Part shown: positions 10,464 through 18,674 of the stretch, in pieces
Layout of the letters: each line of letters starts with the position of its first letter
How positions within the stretch are numbered: the stretch's first letter is position 1
Origin: JAWPMT01 sp965242775
GTDB taxonomy: Bacteria; Bacteroidota; Bacteroidia; Cytophagales; Cyclobacteriaceae
Assembly: GCA_965242775.1 (NCBI GenBank)
Contig: CBDETI010000012.1
Coordinates: 1-64,000, forward strand
Length of the DNA: 64,000 bases
Direction of reading: 5' to 3'
Program-made: the position numbers and the translations under genes
Notes under the pieces: model-generated
Databases searched by the model: none
Told to the model about the DNA's origin: nothing
What the model saw: only the letters and a program-made list of their open reading frames with translations

Positions 10464-12314
10464 TCAATTGGCCTTCAACCAGGCTTCGCGCAATGCCATT
10501 TCTTTATCGCTGACGTCTTCGTTAAATCGCAAGACGTGGTAATTCTGTTTTCTGACGCTGATGGCACGAGCTTTTAGTTTCATCTTTTTGAGGGCTCCTT
10601 CCTTTTCTCTTAAGACCACCACTTTGATTTTGTCTCCCACTTCCAATTTATCATCGTAACGATCCAGTACATTATTGGCAGTGGCTAAGGTCACTTTGAG
10701 GCCATTGACGCTTACAATAATATCTCCCTGCTCATAGCCCATCTCCTTGCCAAGCGAATTCATGTCATTAGTGTCGCTGATATACAATTGTTCATCTTCA
10801 TTTACCCCAATATCGATATTGCCCAATGTGAAAGCTTCTATTTCTTCCACCGGCTGATAATCAATGCCAGCCCAGGACAGTGATTCCTGTATTGGCAGAG
10901 GTTGGTCACCGGCTACATAAGTGTCGAAAAAAGTACCTACGGAGGGGTAGGTAAGCGCCACGATTTCTTCAAACAGTTGGTCGTCCTTAAATGACTGGGT
11001 GGGGCCGTATTTTTTTGATAAATCTCGCAAAAGTGATTGCAGGTCGTATTGGCCATTGGACTCTTTCAATAATAGCAAGTCCAGGCACATGCCAATCAAT
11101 GCTCCTTTGTAATAAACATTTGCGTACATCTGCTCATATTCCGGTTCCAGAATTTTGGCACTCATGGTGGTGAATGGTACGTCAGTCGGGAATCGATCTC
11201 GTACATGCAATTTTTGTTTGATGCCGTTGAGAAATTCTGTTCGATCCTGTAAGCCATATTTCACCTGCACGTGCATCATTGCGTATTCCGTACAGCCTTC
11301 GTATAGCCAGAGGTGCTTAGACATTTCAGGTTCAATGTAGTTGAAGTTGCCAATCTCCTCCGAATGAATGTTAAGCGGTGTGACTATATGAAAAAATTCA
11401 TGAGCGGCAACATCCCGGACCGTCTGACCGATATTTTCGGCGTTGGCTTCAGGCAGCGAATACACAGATGAATAGCTGTGTTCAAGTGCCCCCATGCTTC
11501 CTGACATGGGTTGTGAATCCATCAGGTATATCAAATAGGCATATTTTTCCACCGGCAATTCCCCACCCAGGTAATTCGCTTGCGCTTCCATGAGATCTGT
11601 AATTTTTGTCATGACCTCTTGGGCAGAGAGCTTACCATTTGGCGAGTAAACTGACACGAGCACCTCGGCATTTGCAAGCTTTCTGGTAGCTATGTCTGGT
11701 TCAGAGTACATCAAAGGACCGTCGGCCAGAAAGTTGAAATCCTGGGCGGTATAAACATCAGAGGTGTCCGTCTCCGCTGTTTTCTTCAATGCAGTGGCTC
11801 CCGCTACCTCCTTATTGTGTAAGACGGTTAGCTCGTAGGGTTTGAATTTATACTCATCGATGTACCCGACAAACCCAAAAGTGTTGAGTACAAAAACATT
11901 ACGATCAGCTTCGATACTGGTGCCACCCGGTTCGAAAATTACGTTGCCTCCATAGCCATCAAAATCATCGAAAGTGTCGTGCACTTTGTATGAAATGGAA
12001 GCAATTTCTGTTGCCCTATTCAGCTGCCAACGATTGGTACTCACTTTTTCAAAAGGCAATTCCTGGCCATCTTTATCACGAACTGAGAAGTCTGACACAA
12101 ACCTTCCAAAGTCAGAAATTGAGTAAGTGCCCGGGACAATTTTGGCCATGTGATATTCCACAGCCGACTCACTAATCGCTGGGGGAGTGATGGTTACCTG
12201 GACCTGGTCGTTGGCTACATTGATCAAATCAATTTCGACACGGTATTTGTCCGTTTGACCTAAACCGATGACCGTGGAATAGAGCATTCCTAACCCTAGT
12301 ACATACCTCAACAT
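10464..12314 (-). CDS. M61 glycyl-aminopeptidase-like metalloprotease with PDZ domain
   Basis: Exported zinc peptidase of family M61 (glycyl aminopeptidase-like). A signal peptide is visible (MLRYVLGLGMLYSTVIGLGQ). The N-terminal beta domain covers roughly residues 25-190. The zinc motif H305-E-F-F-H309 is followed by the Glu-containing LWLYEGCTEY, with the third ligand likely there. A C-terminal PDZ domain covers roughly residues 500-600 (MGYEQGDIIVSVNGLKVTL). The length of 616 aa is normal. The enzyme probably acts in the periplasm on peptides; its substrate is unknown. It is transcribed away from the aminopeptidase gene end-to-end. Upstream of it lies typA on the same strand, about 100 bases away, so it may be a separate unit. 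Confidence 0.9.
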   Translation of the reverse strand: MLRYVLGLGMLYSTVIGLGQTDKYRVEIDLINVANDQVQVTITPPAISESAVEYHMAKIVPGTYSISDFGRFVSDFSVRDKDGQELPFEKVSTNRWQLNRATEIASISYKVHDTFDDFDGYGGNVIFEPGGTSIEADRNVFVLNTFGFVGYIDEYKFKPYELTVLHNKEVAGATALKKTAETDTSDVYTAQDFNFLADGPLMYSEPDIATRKLANAEVLVSVYSPNGKLSAQEVMTKITDLMEAQANYLGGELPVEKYAYLIYLMDSQPMSGSMGALEHSYSSVYSLPEANAENIGQTVRDVAAHEFFHIVTPLNIHSEEIGNFNYIEPEMSKHLWLYEGCTEYAMMHVQVKYGLQDRTEFLNGIKQKLHVRDRFPTDVPFTTMSAKILEPEYEQMYANVYYKGALIGMCLDLLLLKESNGQYDLQSLLRDLSKKYGPTQSFKDDQLFEEIVALTYPSVGTFFDTYVAGDQPLPIQESLSWAGIDYQPVEEIEAFTLGNIDIGVNEDEQLYISDTNDMNSLGKEMGYEQGDIIVSVNGLKVTLATANNVLDRYDDKLEVGDKIKVVVLREKEGALKKMKLKARAISVRKQNYHVLRFNEDVSDKEMALREAWLKAN

Positions 12315-12418
12315 GATGATCTTGATTTTTTAATGAGCGCAATAATACTTGCTGTTGTGCGCTATCTCTTCATAAATTATTCGAATGGCCACATCCCTGT
12401 CACAGACCAGCAAGGGTA

Positions 12419-14218
12419 TTATTTCTTTTCCATTCGCTTTCGCTCGTTTTCATCCAAATAAATTTTGCGCATCCTCAGTGATTTAGGAGTTACTTCAACG
12501 TATTCGTCTTCCTGAATGTATTCTAGCGCCTCTTCTAATGAAAACTTGCGTGCTGGAGCAATTTTTACACTGGTGTCGGACCCTGCGGCCCGGACATTGG
12601 ACAGTTTTTTGCCTTTTTGAATATTCACAACCAAGTCGTTATCTCGTGTGTGTTCACCGATCACCTGTCCCGTGTATACGTCGACTCCAGGGTCGACAAA
12701 GAATTTTCCCCGATCTTGCAATTTGTCAATCGAGTAGGGGGTACCCGGACCGTTTTCCATGGAAATCAATGAACCGTTTATTCGACCCGGAATGTCACCC
12801 TTGAATGGTTGATAATCCTTAAACCGATGCGTCATCACCGCCTCTCCGCTTGTAGCGGTCAACATGTTATTTCGGAGGCCTATGATTCCTCTGGCAGGAA
12901 TGTCAAATTCAAGGTGCTGCATGTCTCCCTTAGGCTCCATGATCGTCATCTCCCCTTTTCGCTGAGTCACCATCTCGATCACCTTTCCAGATAGGTCGTC
13001 AGGTACATCTACGACCAGGTGCTCGATTGGCTCGTGTTTGCCCCCGTCTATCTCCTTAAGCAATACCTGCGGCTGCCCCACCTGAAGTTCGTATCCCTCT
13101 CGGCGCATCGTTTCAATTAAAACTGACAGATGCAAAACCCCTCTTCCAAATACGATGAACTTGTCTTCTGTATCCGTTTCCTGCACCCGGAGCGCCAGGT
13201 TCTTTTCAAGCTCTTTCATGAGCCTGTCCCGCAAATGACGCGAGGTGACAAATTTGCCTTCCTTGCCGAAAAAAGGAGAGTCGTTGATAGTGAATAGCAT
13301 GCTCATCGTCGGCTCATCAATTGCGATCCGTGGCATGATGGTGGGCTGCTCAAAGTCGGTTAGTGTATCGCCGATATCGAAATCTTCCAGTCCGATCACC
13401 GCACAGATATCACCACACTGCACTTCAGTTACTTTCTGCCTTCCCAACCCCTCAAAGGCCTGCAGTTCTTTGATCCTCACTTTTTTCAAGCTGCCGTCTC
13501 TCTTACTTAGCGCCAATTGCTGACCTTCCTTCAAAGTGCCCTGATAGGATCTGCCGATGGCGATCCGCCCAACAAAAGAACTGTAATCGAGTGAAGTGAT
13601 TTGGAGCGCTGGCACTCCCTCGCGGATGGTAGGAGCGGGTATCTGCTCAAGAATCACATCAAGCAAAGGCATGATCGAGTCTGTTGGCGTCTTCCAATCA
13701 TCGCTCATCCACCCATGCTTCGACGAACCGTAGAGTGTGGGAAAATCTAGCTGCTCTTCTGTGGCATCCAATTGAAACATTAGATCGAAAACAGCTTCGT
13801 GTACCTCATCGGGACGGCAGTTTTCTTTGTCCACTTTGTTAACAACAACAATTGGTTTCAAACCTAATCCAATTGCTTTGCTCAGTACAAACCTTGTCTG
13901 GGGCATCGGTCCCTCGAATGCATCGACGAGTAGAATAACCCCGTCAGCCATTTTGAGCACCCGTTCCACCTCTCCACCAAAATCTGCGTGACCGGGGGTG
14001 TCGATAATATTTATCTTGGTGCCCTTGTAGGTGACAGAAACGTTCTTGCTCAGAATGGTAATGCCCCGCTCTCGCTCCAGGTCGTTGTTGTCAAGAATTA
14101 ATTCCCCTTTTTCCTCGTTTTCCCGAAAGATTTGAGAGGCGTAGATGATCTTGTCAACTAGTGTTGTTTTGCCGTGATCGACGTGTGCGATGATGGCGAC
14201 ATTTCGGATGTCTTGCAT
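12419..14218 (-). CDS. typA: ribosome-associated GTPase TypA/BipA
   Basis: Translational GTPase that binds the 70S ribosome and assists assembly of the large subunit and stress adaptation. The G motifs are clear: AHVDHGKTT (G1), RGITI (G2), DTPGHADF (G3) and NKVDKENCRP (G4). EF-G-like domains II, III and V and the TypA-specific C-terminus (KGKKLSNVRAAGSD, VTPKSLRMRKIYLDE) follow. I start at 14218 (MQDIRNVAIIAHVDHG), the start usual in Bacteroidota. The longer frame to 14263 would run through a good -7 box (14239-14246), so it is probably not translated. Length is 599 aa, normal. It is a single gene facing away from the secreted protein at 14414. Confidence 0.95.
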   Translation of the reverse strand: MQDIRNVAIIAHVDHGKTTLVDKIIYASQIFRENEEKGELILDNNDLERERGITILSKNVSVTYKGTKINIIDTPGHADFGGEVERVLKMADGVILLVDAFEGPMPQTRFVLSKAIGLGLKPIVVVNKVDKENCRPDEVHEAVFDLMFQLDATEEQLDFPTLYGSSKHGWMSDDWKTPTDSIMPLLDVILEQIPAPTIREGVPALQITSLDYSSFVGRIAIGRSYQGTLKEGQQLALSKRDGSLKKVRIKELQAFEGLGRQKVTEVQCGDICAVIGLEDFDIGDTLTDFEQPTIMPRIAIDEPTMSMLFTINDSPFFGKEGKFVTSRHLRDRLMKELEKNLALRVQETDTEDKFIVFGRGVLHLSVLIETMRREGYELQVGQPQVLLKEIDGGKHEPIEHLVVDVPDDLSGKVIEMVTQRKGEMTIMEPKGDMQHLEFDIPARGIIGLRNNMLTATSGEAVMTHRFKDYQPFKGDIPGRINGSLISMENGPGTPYSIDKLQDRGKFFVDPGVDVYTGQVIGEHTRDNDLVVNIQKGKKLSNVRAAGSDTSVKIAPARKFSLEEALEYIQEDEYVEVTPKSLRMRKIYLDENERKRMEKK

Positions 14219-14238
14219 GAGCTTGTAGAAATCAGCCG

Positions 14239-14246
14239 CAAAAGTA
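14239..14246 (-). promoter_or_regulatory. -7 box of typA
   Basis: On the minus strand this reads TACTTTTG, a perfect fit to the Bacteroidota -7 consensus TAnnTTTG. A TTTG lies 14 bases further upstream as a poor -33 element. Transcription would start near 14232, leaving a leader of about 15 bases before the ATG at 14218. This argues for the shorter typA start. Confidence 0.5.
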
Positions 14247-14413
14247 GTGTTTCTTGAAACCAAATGAGCTAAACAATGTCAAGATCGTTTGCATAAGTCG
14301 GTTAACCGTGGACTGCTATTTCAATAAGTAACAGTGAAAATTTGGGCCGGTAGGAATTTCATTTTTAAAATGAGCTATTTTATGCGATCTTCTACGTTTA
14401 TTATGCACCAACC

Positions 14414-15127
14414 ATGAGACTACTTTTCGCAGGCGTGGCCCTGATGAGCCTGGCAATGGCTCGGGCACAATTTTTCGTTCCCCAATTACCCGATCCTCTT
14501 CCTGAAGGCCAATCCATTCTCATGATGGAGGACGTTTACGTAGTAAAAAATGATGGCGATACCATCAGCGGGAAACTCAGTGGCGTCAATGGCGGAATAG
14601 CCAACTTGCAACACATCACTTTCAAGATCGCCAAGAAACAAAAAATTCGAGTCATGGCGGAAGAGATCAAGACGCTGGCCATCTTACCCGGTCCTTTCAT
14701 CACCGCGGAGGGTGGAGCTTTGATCGATATGGTCAAAGGCCTGGAGAATGAAGCCTTTGCCGCCGTATTACCAGCGGGTGACTGGATGTTCTTTGAGCGC
14801 CAGCGACTTCCTCAAAAGCGGGAGTTTTACCAGTTCATGCAGCTCCTCAATCCTGGTTTTGACAATAAGATCAAGGTATACGCCCATCCCGAAGGAGAAA
14901 GCACCGGAGGTCTGGAGGGCAATGGCGTGCAATTGACTGGGAGTATGGAAAACATCTATTATGTTTCCGTAAACGGTACCAATGTGATCGAATATCAGCA
15001 AATGGGATATCGTAAGAATGCCCTAGCTGATCTTTATGGCAACTGTGAGGCAATTGCCGGGATCGAAAAGCTTCGATGGAAAGATTTCCCCAAGCATGTA
15101 TTTACCTATGACCAGCAGTGCGAATAA
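14414..15127 (+). CDS. secreted protein of unknown function
   Basis: I do not recognise this 237-aa protein. It starts with a clear signal peptide (MRLLFAGVALMSLAMARAQ), so it should reach the periplasm or beyond. The mature part opens with FFVPQLPDPLPEGQS and a beta-rich stretch (VYVVKNDGDTISGKLSGV, then FKIAKKQKIRVMAEEIKTL). That pattern resembles the small 'display/adhesion' domains of Bacteroidota proteins, in which a first strand states a dose or offset. A middle region rich in Phe/Tyr and a C-terminal ADLYGNCEAIAGIEKLRWKD (a single Cys pair with the terminal ..QQCE) follow. It stands alone, divergent from typA, with AT-rich DNA in front. Confidence 0.7.
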   Translation: MRLLFAGVALMSLAMARAQFFVPQLPDPLPEGQSILMMEDVYVVKNDGDTISGKLSGVNGGIANLQHITFKIAKKQKIRVMAEEIKTLAILPGPFITAEGGALIDMVKGLENEAFAAVLPAGDWMFFERQRLPQKREFYQFMQLLNPGFDNKIKVYAHPEGESTGGLEGNGVQLTGSMENIYYVSVNGTNVIEYQQMGYRKNALADLYGNCEAIAGIEKLRWKDFPKHVFTYDQQCE

Positions 15128-15261
15128 GGATTAAAGAAGCAACCTGCGTCATAGCAGAATGATTGTTTCTGCCAGGAGAAATAGCTCCGTGATCACCGCT
15201 AATACAATGCTTTTTTCGTAAAAAATGGGCCAAGGCGAGGTATTGCTTCCTTCTTCAGACC

Positions 15262-16293
15262 CTACCTGATGAATAGTGTTTTTGGAAGGGCGGCTTTCAA
15301 ATGATTCACATATTCCTCAGAAAAGTTGTTGTCGGTAAGAATGATATATTCCAATGAACGGAGTTCCTCAATATTGGAGGGCAATGAATCCAGGTCATTA
15401 TTGGCAATGCTGAGCACCCTTAGGTTGGGTAAGGAGGATAATAAGGTGATGGCCTCCTCAAAATCCAATTGGGGATTGTTATTAAGAGAAACATGTTCAA
15501 GTGTGACAACTTGCGCCATCTCCACAGGTAGCGAATGGAGCTGATTGTTATTTAATGTGATACTTTTCAGATCTTCCAGGTAATGGATGCCCGGTAGTGA
15601 TTTCAGAAGATTTCCGGCCAGCCACAAGTTGAAGACCTTAGGAAAAGTCCCTTGCTGAAATGAAATTGTATCGAAACCACATCCGCCGAAGCCAATTTGC
15701 TGTAACTCCTCGAGTTGACTGAGTTTGCCAAGTGCATCCTTCCAATCAAGGCCTGGATTTTTGCCGAGCCAAATCTGCTGAAGGTTCGAAAGCCCGATGA
15801 CCTGTTCAGGTAAGAGATTAAGGTCATTGTTCATAACGGCCAGAATTTTCAAACTGGAGGCGTCTTCCAATTGACCAATTGTTAGCTGCCAGTTCAAATG
15901 GGGGTTGCCGCTGAGATCGATCTCCTCCAGGTAGGGAAGTTTTGATAGGTTTGGCGGGAGTGCGCTCAAGTTGGGGTTAGCTTCCTGATGATGACTTATG
16001 TTGAACTTCTGTAAGTAAGTAAGCTGTCCGATCCTATCGGAAACCTGACTAATCCTGGTATTGCTAAGGTTAAGTACTTGAAGCTTGTCCAGACGTTCCA
16101 GTCCTTCAGGGATATCTGTTAATTTCTGCCCTGACAGATCAAGAATGTAAACAGGTTGCTCGCTTGCGGAAGCATCTTCTAACGATTTGAAAATCTTTGC
16201 ATTCTTCAATTCCTCGGTACTTAATAGGGGCTGAGCCAGGCAATGGTCGACCCAAAGCGCCAATACCACGAAGACAAATCTTTTACTGACCAT
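15262..16293 (-). CDS. exported leucine-rich-repeat protein
   Basis: A 343-aa protein with a signal peptide (MVSKRFVFVVLALWVDHCLAQ) followed by about ten leucine-rich repeats of roughly 23 residues. The repeats fit the pattern LxxLxLSxNxLxxLPxxI; examples are LDKLQVLNLSNTRI, LPYLEEIDLSGNPHL, LRVLSIANNDLDSLP and LEYIILTDNN. LRR folds bind proteins or glycans; the partner is unknown. The start codon overlaps the end of the small membrane protein gene by 11 bases, so it is the last gene of a probable minus-strand run: VOC-fusion gene, PadR, VOC, membrane peptide, LRR. Confidence 0.85.
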   Translation of the reverse strand: MVSKRFVFVVLALWVDHCLAQPLLSTEELKNAKIFKSLEDASASEQPVYILDLSGQKLTDIPEGLERLDKLQVLNLSNTRISQVSDRIGQLTYLQKFNISHHQEANPNLSALPPNLSKLPYLEEIDLSGNPHLNWQLTIGQLEDASSLKILAVMNNDLNLLPEQVIGLSNLQQIWLGKNPGLDWKDALGKLSQLEELQQIGFGGCGFDTISFQQGTFPKVFNLWLAGNLLKSLPGIHYLEDLKSITLNNNQLHSLPVEMAQVVTLEHVSLNNNPQLDFEEAITLLSSLPNLRVLSIANNDLDSLPSNIEELRSLEYIILTDNNFSEEYVNHLKAALPKTLFIR

Positions 16294-16465
16294 GGCTCCG
16301 CGGTTTGAAGGTTAAAGCGGAAAGAATTACGCCCAAGAGTACACCGAAAATGATCAATTGCAGCAAATCGATTCCTCTGACGCGCATCAAGCCCCCATTA
16401 GACAAGAAGGTGGTAGATATTGCGATCATCAAGATAACCAACGTGATCAGCTTTTTCTTTGTCAT
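16283..16465 (-). CDS. small two-helix membrane protein
   Basis: A 60-aa peptide with two hydrophobic helices (about residues 6-24, ITLVILMIAISTTFLSNGG, and 33-51, IDLLQLIIFGVLLGVILSA) joined by a short basic loop (LMRVRG). It ends in a basic tail (FKPRSHGQ). No family was recognised. Its end overlaps the LRR gene start by 11 bases and its start lies 10 bases behind the VOC gene, which argues for a real gene within the operon. Confidence 0.6.
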   Translation of the reverse strand: MTKKKLITLVILMIAISTTFLSNGGLMRVRGIDLLQLIIFGVLLGVILSALTFKPRSHGQ

Positions 16466-16475
16466 AATCTACAGG

Positions 16476-16877
16476 TTAATGGTCTTGTTTTCGTTTTAGC
16501 GGCTCGTAGAACGTAAGCCCGACCATGTTGGGATCGAAAAAGGCGAACTCCCGCGTGTTCCAGGGGGTTTCGCGAATTTTCTGATCTCTGATCACGCCCT
16601 TTTGTTTGTACTCGTTGTAGAGCGCGTCCAAATACTGTATGCTGAACCGTAGCATCGGCATCGTGTAGTCTTGAATACTATCATGGAGCTGAAAGTGAAG
16701 GCAAAGGTGATCTCTGCAGATAATGGCATAGTTGACTTCACCTGCTTCATAGTGCGTGGAATCATAAAAGTATTGGAATCCCAATTGCTCAATATAGAAG
16801 TCCATGATCAATTTCATGTTATCTATTGGAAGGACCGGGTTGAGATGATGAAAGACTGGGGAGGGAGTGTTGGTCAT
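16476..16877 (-). CDS. VOC-superfamily (glyoxalase/bleomycin-resistance-like) protein
   Basis: A 133-aa single VOC unit with two beta-alpha-beta-beta-beta modules. The landmarks are LNPVLPIDNMKLIMDFYIEQLGF at the start of the first module, CLHFQLHD with a His at a likely ligand place, and the end WNTREFAFFDPNMVGLTFYEP. Members range from glyoxalase I to drug-binding proteins; the substrate cannot be told. It is clearly related to the VOC half of the upstream fusion gene at 17266-17961 (shared pattern PWNTxEFxxxDPNxVxLTFYE). It sits 22 bases behind the PadR regulator, so the two are probably cotranscribed. Confidence 0.85.
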   Translation of the reverse strand: MTNTPSPVFHHLNPVLPIDNMKLIMDFYIEQLGFQYFYDSTHYEAGEVNYAIICRDHLCLHFQLHDSIQDYTMPMLRFSIQYLDALYNEYKQKGVIRDQKIRETPWNTREFAFFDPNMVGLTFYEPLKRKQDH

Positions 16878-16899
16878 TTGTTTTTAGAGGCTTTTGAGT

Positions 16900-17211
16900 T
16901 TATGACATCTTGGGTATGGTTTCCCATAGTTGGGTACGAGAAAGCTGTACTTCCAGTACCAAATGGTATCCCTTGGAGGTAGCCTGATAGAATTTCTTCC
17001 TTTTTCCACCCCGTTCTGCCGTAGGAGGACCATATTCTGAGAAAAGCAAACCTTTCGCTTCCAACCTTTTCAGTACCGTTATTATGGCAGGGAGGGAGAT
17101 TGGTTTTTTGCTATGAGCAATGTACTCACGTGCGACCTCTGCTCCGTTAATCCTGGTATTCTTCAATACCAGTAGAAGAACAACCTCCTCAAGCGAACCT
17201 AATGTCTCCAT
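16900..17211 (-). CDS. PadR-family transcriptional regulator
   Basis: A 103-aa winged-helix protein of the PadR family. It opens LGSLEEVVLLLVL and carries the recognition stretch ISLPAIITVLKRLEAKGLL. The wing signature is GPPTAERGGKRKKFYQATSKG, typical of Bacteroidota PadR proteins encoded next to prefix-containing permeases. It probably represses its own gene and the divergently marked neighbour. A 21-bp motif lies in the gap behind the upstream gene (17233-17253) and recurs, inverted, in front of that upstream gene (17975-17995). The gene is followed closely by a VOC gene. Confidence 0.9.
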   Translation of the reverse strand: METLGSLEEVVLLLVLKNTRINGAEVAREYIAHSKKPISLPAIITVLKRLEAKGLLFSEYGPPTAERGGKRKKFYQATSKGYHLVLEVQLSRTQLWETIPKMS

Positions 17212-17232
17212 TTGAATAGTACAATGAGTAAA

Positions 17233-17253
17233 TATACATATATTAACTTAATA
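17233..17253. promoter_or_regulatory. putative PadR operator, copy 1
   Basis: An AT-rich 21-bp element 22 bases in front of the padR-like gene. It matches the element at 17975-17995 at 20 of 21 positions when one is reverse-complemented. It contains ATACATATATTAAC. Position and repetition suggest an operator; the regulator is inferred from context only. Confidence 0.5.
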
Positions 17254-17265
17254 TTTGTATAGTAC

Positions 17266-17961
17266 TTAGATTGATTCGTAAAAAGTGAGGGCCACGCTGT
17301 TTGGATCATAGAGCCCAAACTCGATGGTGTTCCAAGGTGATTGAACGAGCGGCCTATCTTCTGGTATGGCCCCTGAACCTTTAAATTCTTGCCATAATTC
17401 CCGGATGTTTCGGACTTCCAGGCGGATATGAGGAGCAGTAAAGTCCGCATAGGCCTGAGTTTGTTGAAGATGGAGGCAGATGTCGCCTCGGCAGAGCACC
17501 ATGTAGTCAAGGCATGCCTCTTGATAAGCCGTGGAATTATAGACCTCTTCAAAACCCAATTTCGTCAAATAGAAGCCAGCTGTTTTCCCAATATCTCGAG
17601 TGGGGATTACTGGGTTGATTGCCACAAAGTCGCTTTTGCCCACCAATTGCCGAGATAGCGAATGAATATGCCAAAGTGTTCCGTTAAGGTCGGTGCTTAA
17701 CAGTATCGCGACTACACCAATGGCCAGTGCCATCCGAAGGGTACCCCTTACATCTTTCTTCGCCGATGCAGAAAGTTGCAAAAAGCGAGCGGGCAAGTAC
17801 CAGATGGTCATTATGTCAAGGGCGAAGTAGGCATAAGCGGCAACCAACCCTTTCTCCTTTTTCCGCCAGTAAAAGTTTTCAAGAATGTCTCCCTGTACCT
17901 CTTCCCTTATTTCTGCTCTGAGAAAAAGCTCTGTGATTACCATTAATATCCTGTTCTCCAT
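17266..17961 (-). CDS. fusion of permease-prefix membrane domain with a VOC domain
   Basis: A 231-aa protein of unusual make-up. Residues about 1-95 match the 'permease prefix' domain that normally begins PadR-linked FtsX permeases in Bacteroidota (LRAEIREEVQGDILENFYWR...), with two helices (AYAYFALDIMTIWYLPARFL, LRMALAIGVVAILLSTDL). Residues about 115-231 are a complete VOC domain (AINPVIPTRDIGKTAGFYL ... SPWNTIEFGLYDPNSVALT). The FtsX part is missing altogether. It is next to a PadR gene, as prefix permeases are, and next to a free VOC paralogue. It may be a membrane-tethered ligand-binding sensor or the result of a gene fusion after loss of the permease. No frameshift is visible and the frame is open throughout. 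Confidence 0.75.
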   Translation of the reverse strand: MENRILMVITELFLRAEIREEVQGDILENFYWRKKEKGLVAAYAYFALDIMTIWYLPARFLQLSASAKKDVRGTLRMALAIGVVAILLSTDLNGTLWHIHSLSRQLVGKSDFVAINPVIPTRDIGKTAGFYLTKLGFEEVYNSTAYQEACLDYMVLCRGDICLHLQQTQAYADFTAPHIRLEVRNIRELWQEFKGSGAIPEDRPLVQSPWNTIEFGLYDPNSVALTFYESI

Positions 17962-17974
17962 GTGCTCATATTAT

Positions 17975-17995
17975 TATTATGTTAATATATGTATA
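17975..17995. promoter_or_regulatory. putative PadR operator, copy 2
   Basis: Second copy of the 21-bp element (TATTATGTTAATATATGTAT plus a final A), 13 bases in front of the start of the prefix-VOC fusion gene and in inverted orientation to copy 1. Only one of 21 positions differs. This fits shared control of both genes by one regulator. Confidence 0.5.
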
Positions 17996-18148
17996 CTTAA
18001 TACGAATAGAAAGGGCGACACACGGGGAAAGTCAAGCGGATTTCCCATAATAACCTTAAAAACCGTTAACCGGTGTTAAGGCTTGTTATGGCGTTTGTTT
18101 TTGTATTGACCGGACACCTTCTTTTGTCTAAATCAAATGTGTTTTTAC

Positions 18149-18670
18149 ATGAAATACCTGCTGTCGCTTTGCGTTTTTGTTCCATTTGTCACCTTCGCCC
18201 AAATTACGGATGAAAGGGAAGTCCATTATTGGGAGGCTGTGATCCTGCATGCCCCGATGATTTCTGTAGCGCCGGATAACGAAGCAGGTGAATTTTTTTA
18301 CAATGGATCGGCAAGCCTGCAGATTGGCAAACACATCAGTCCTTCTTTGTCTGTTGGGGTGAGCCCTGGAATGCAATGGTTAGACAGTGACTCACGTCGT
18401 TTCGATCTTAACCTTTACGCCAAGTTTACAAGACCGCTTAACCCGTGGCTTAAATGGTTTGTTTTCGTAGAGAATGGGCCCAGGTTTTCACGCTATCGGA
18501 CGCACTTGTACGACGACTGCAACACACCCATTGGTACCACCTTGGAAAATCGTTGGTCCTGGAATACCAATGTCGGTGCCGGATTCGAGGTTCAGATTAA
18601 CTCGCGCCTCTCAGGTGTAGTGCAGTTTTCACCTCAGCAATCCTCTTTTGGGCTTAAATGGAGGTTTTAG
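18149..18670 (+). CDS. small outer-membrane beta-barrel-like protein
   Basis: A 173-aa exported protein. I start at 18149 (MKYLLSLCVFVPFVTFAQ) because it gives a clean signal peptide; an ATG 12 bases upstream is in frame. The mature part has alternating strands (SASLQIGKHISPSLSVGVSP, WFVFVENGPRF, LSGVVQFSPQQSSFGLKWRF) and ends in Phe, as outer-membrane barrels do. The family resembles small 8-strand porin-like or OmpW/OmpA-barrel proteins, but no signature allows a firm name. It converges on the GH20 gene with only 4 bases between. Confidence 0.7.
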   Translation: MKYLLSLCVFVPFVTFAQITDEREVHYWEAVILHAPMISVAPDNEAGEFFYNGSASLQIGKHISPSLSVGVSPGMQWLDSDSRRFDLNLYAKFTRPLNPWLKWFVFVENGPRFSRYRTHLYDDCNTPIGTTLENRWSWNTNVGAGFEVQINSRLSGVVQFSPQQSSFGLKWRF

Positions 18671-18674
18671 CAAG

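Noticed and set aside
14299..14308. 10-bp palindrome CGGTTAACCG between typA and the gene at 14414
   Set aside because: GTTAAC-containing palindromes recur in several gaps (near 5,730 and 18,065) and no partner site or fixed spacing was found.
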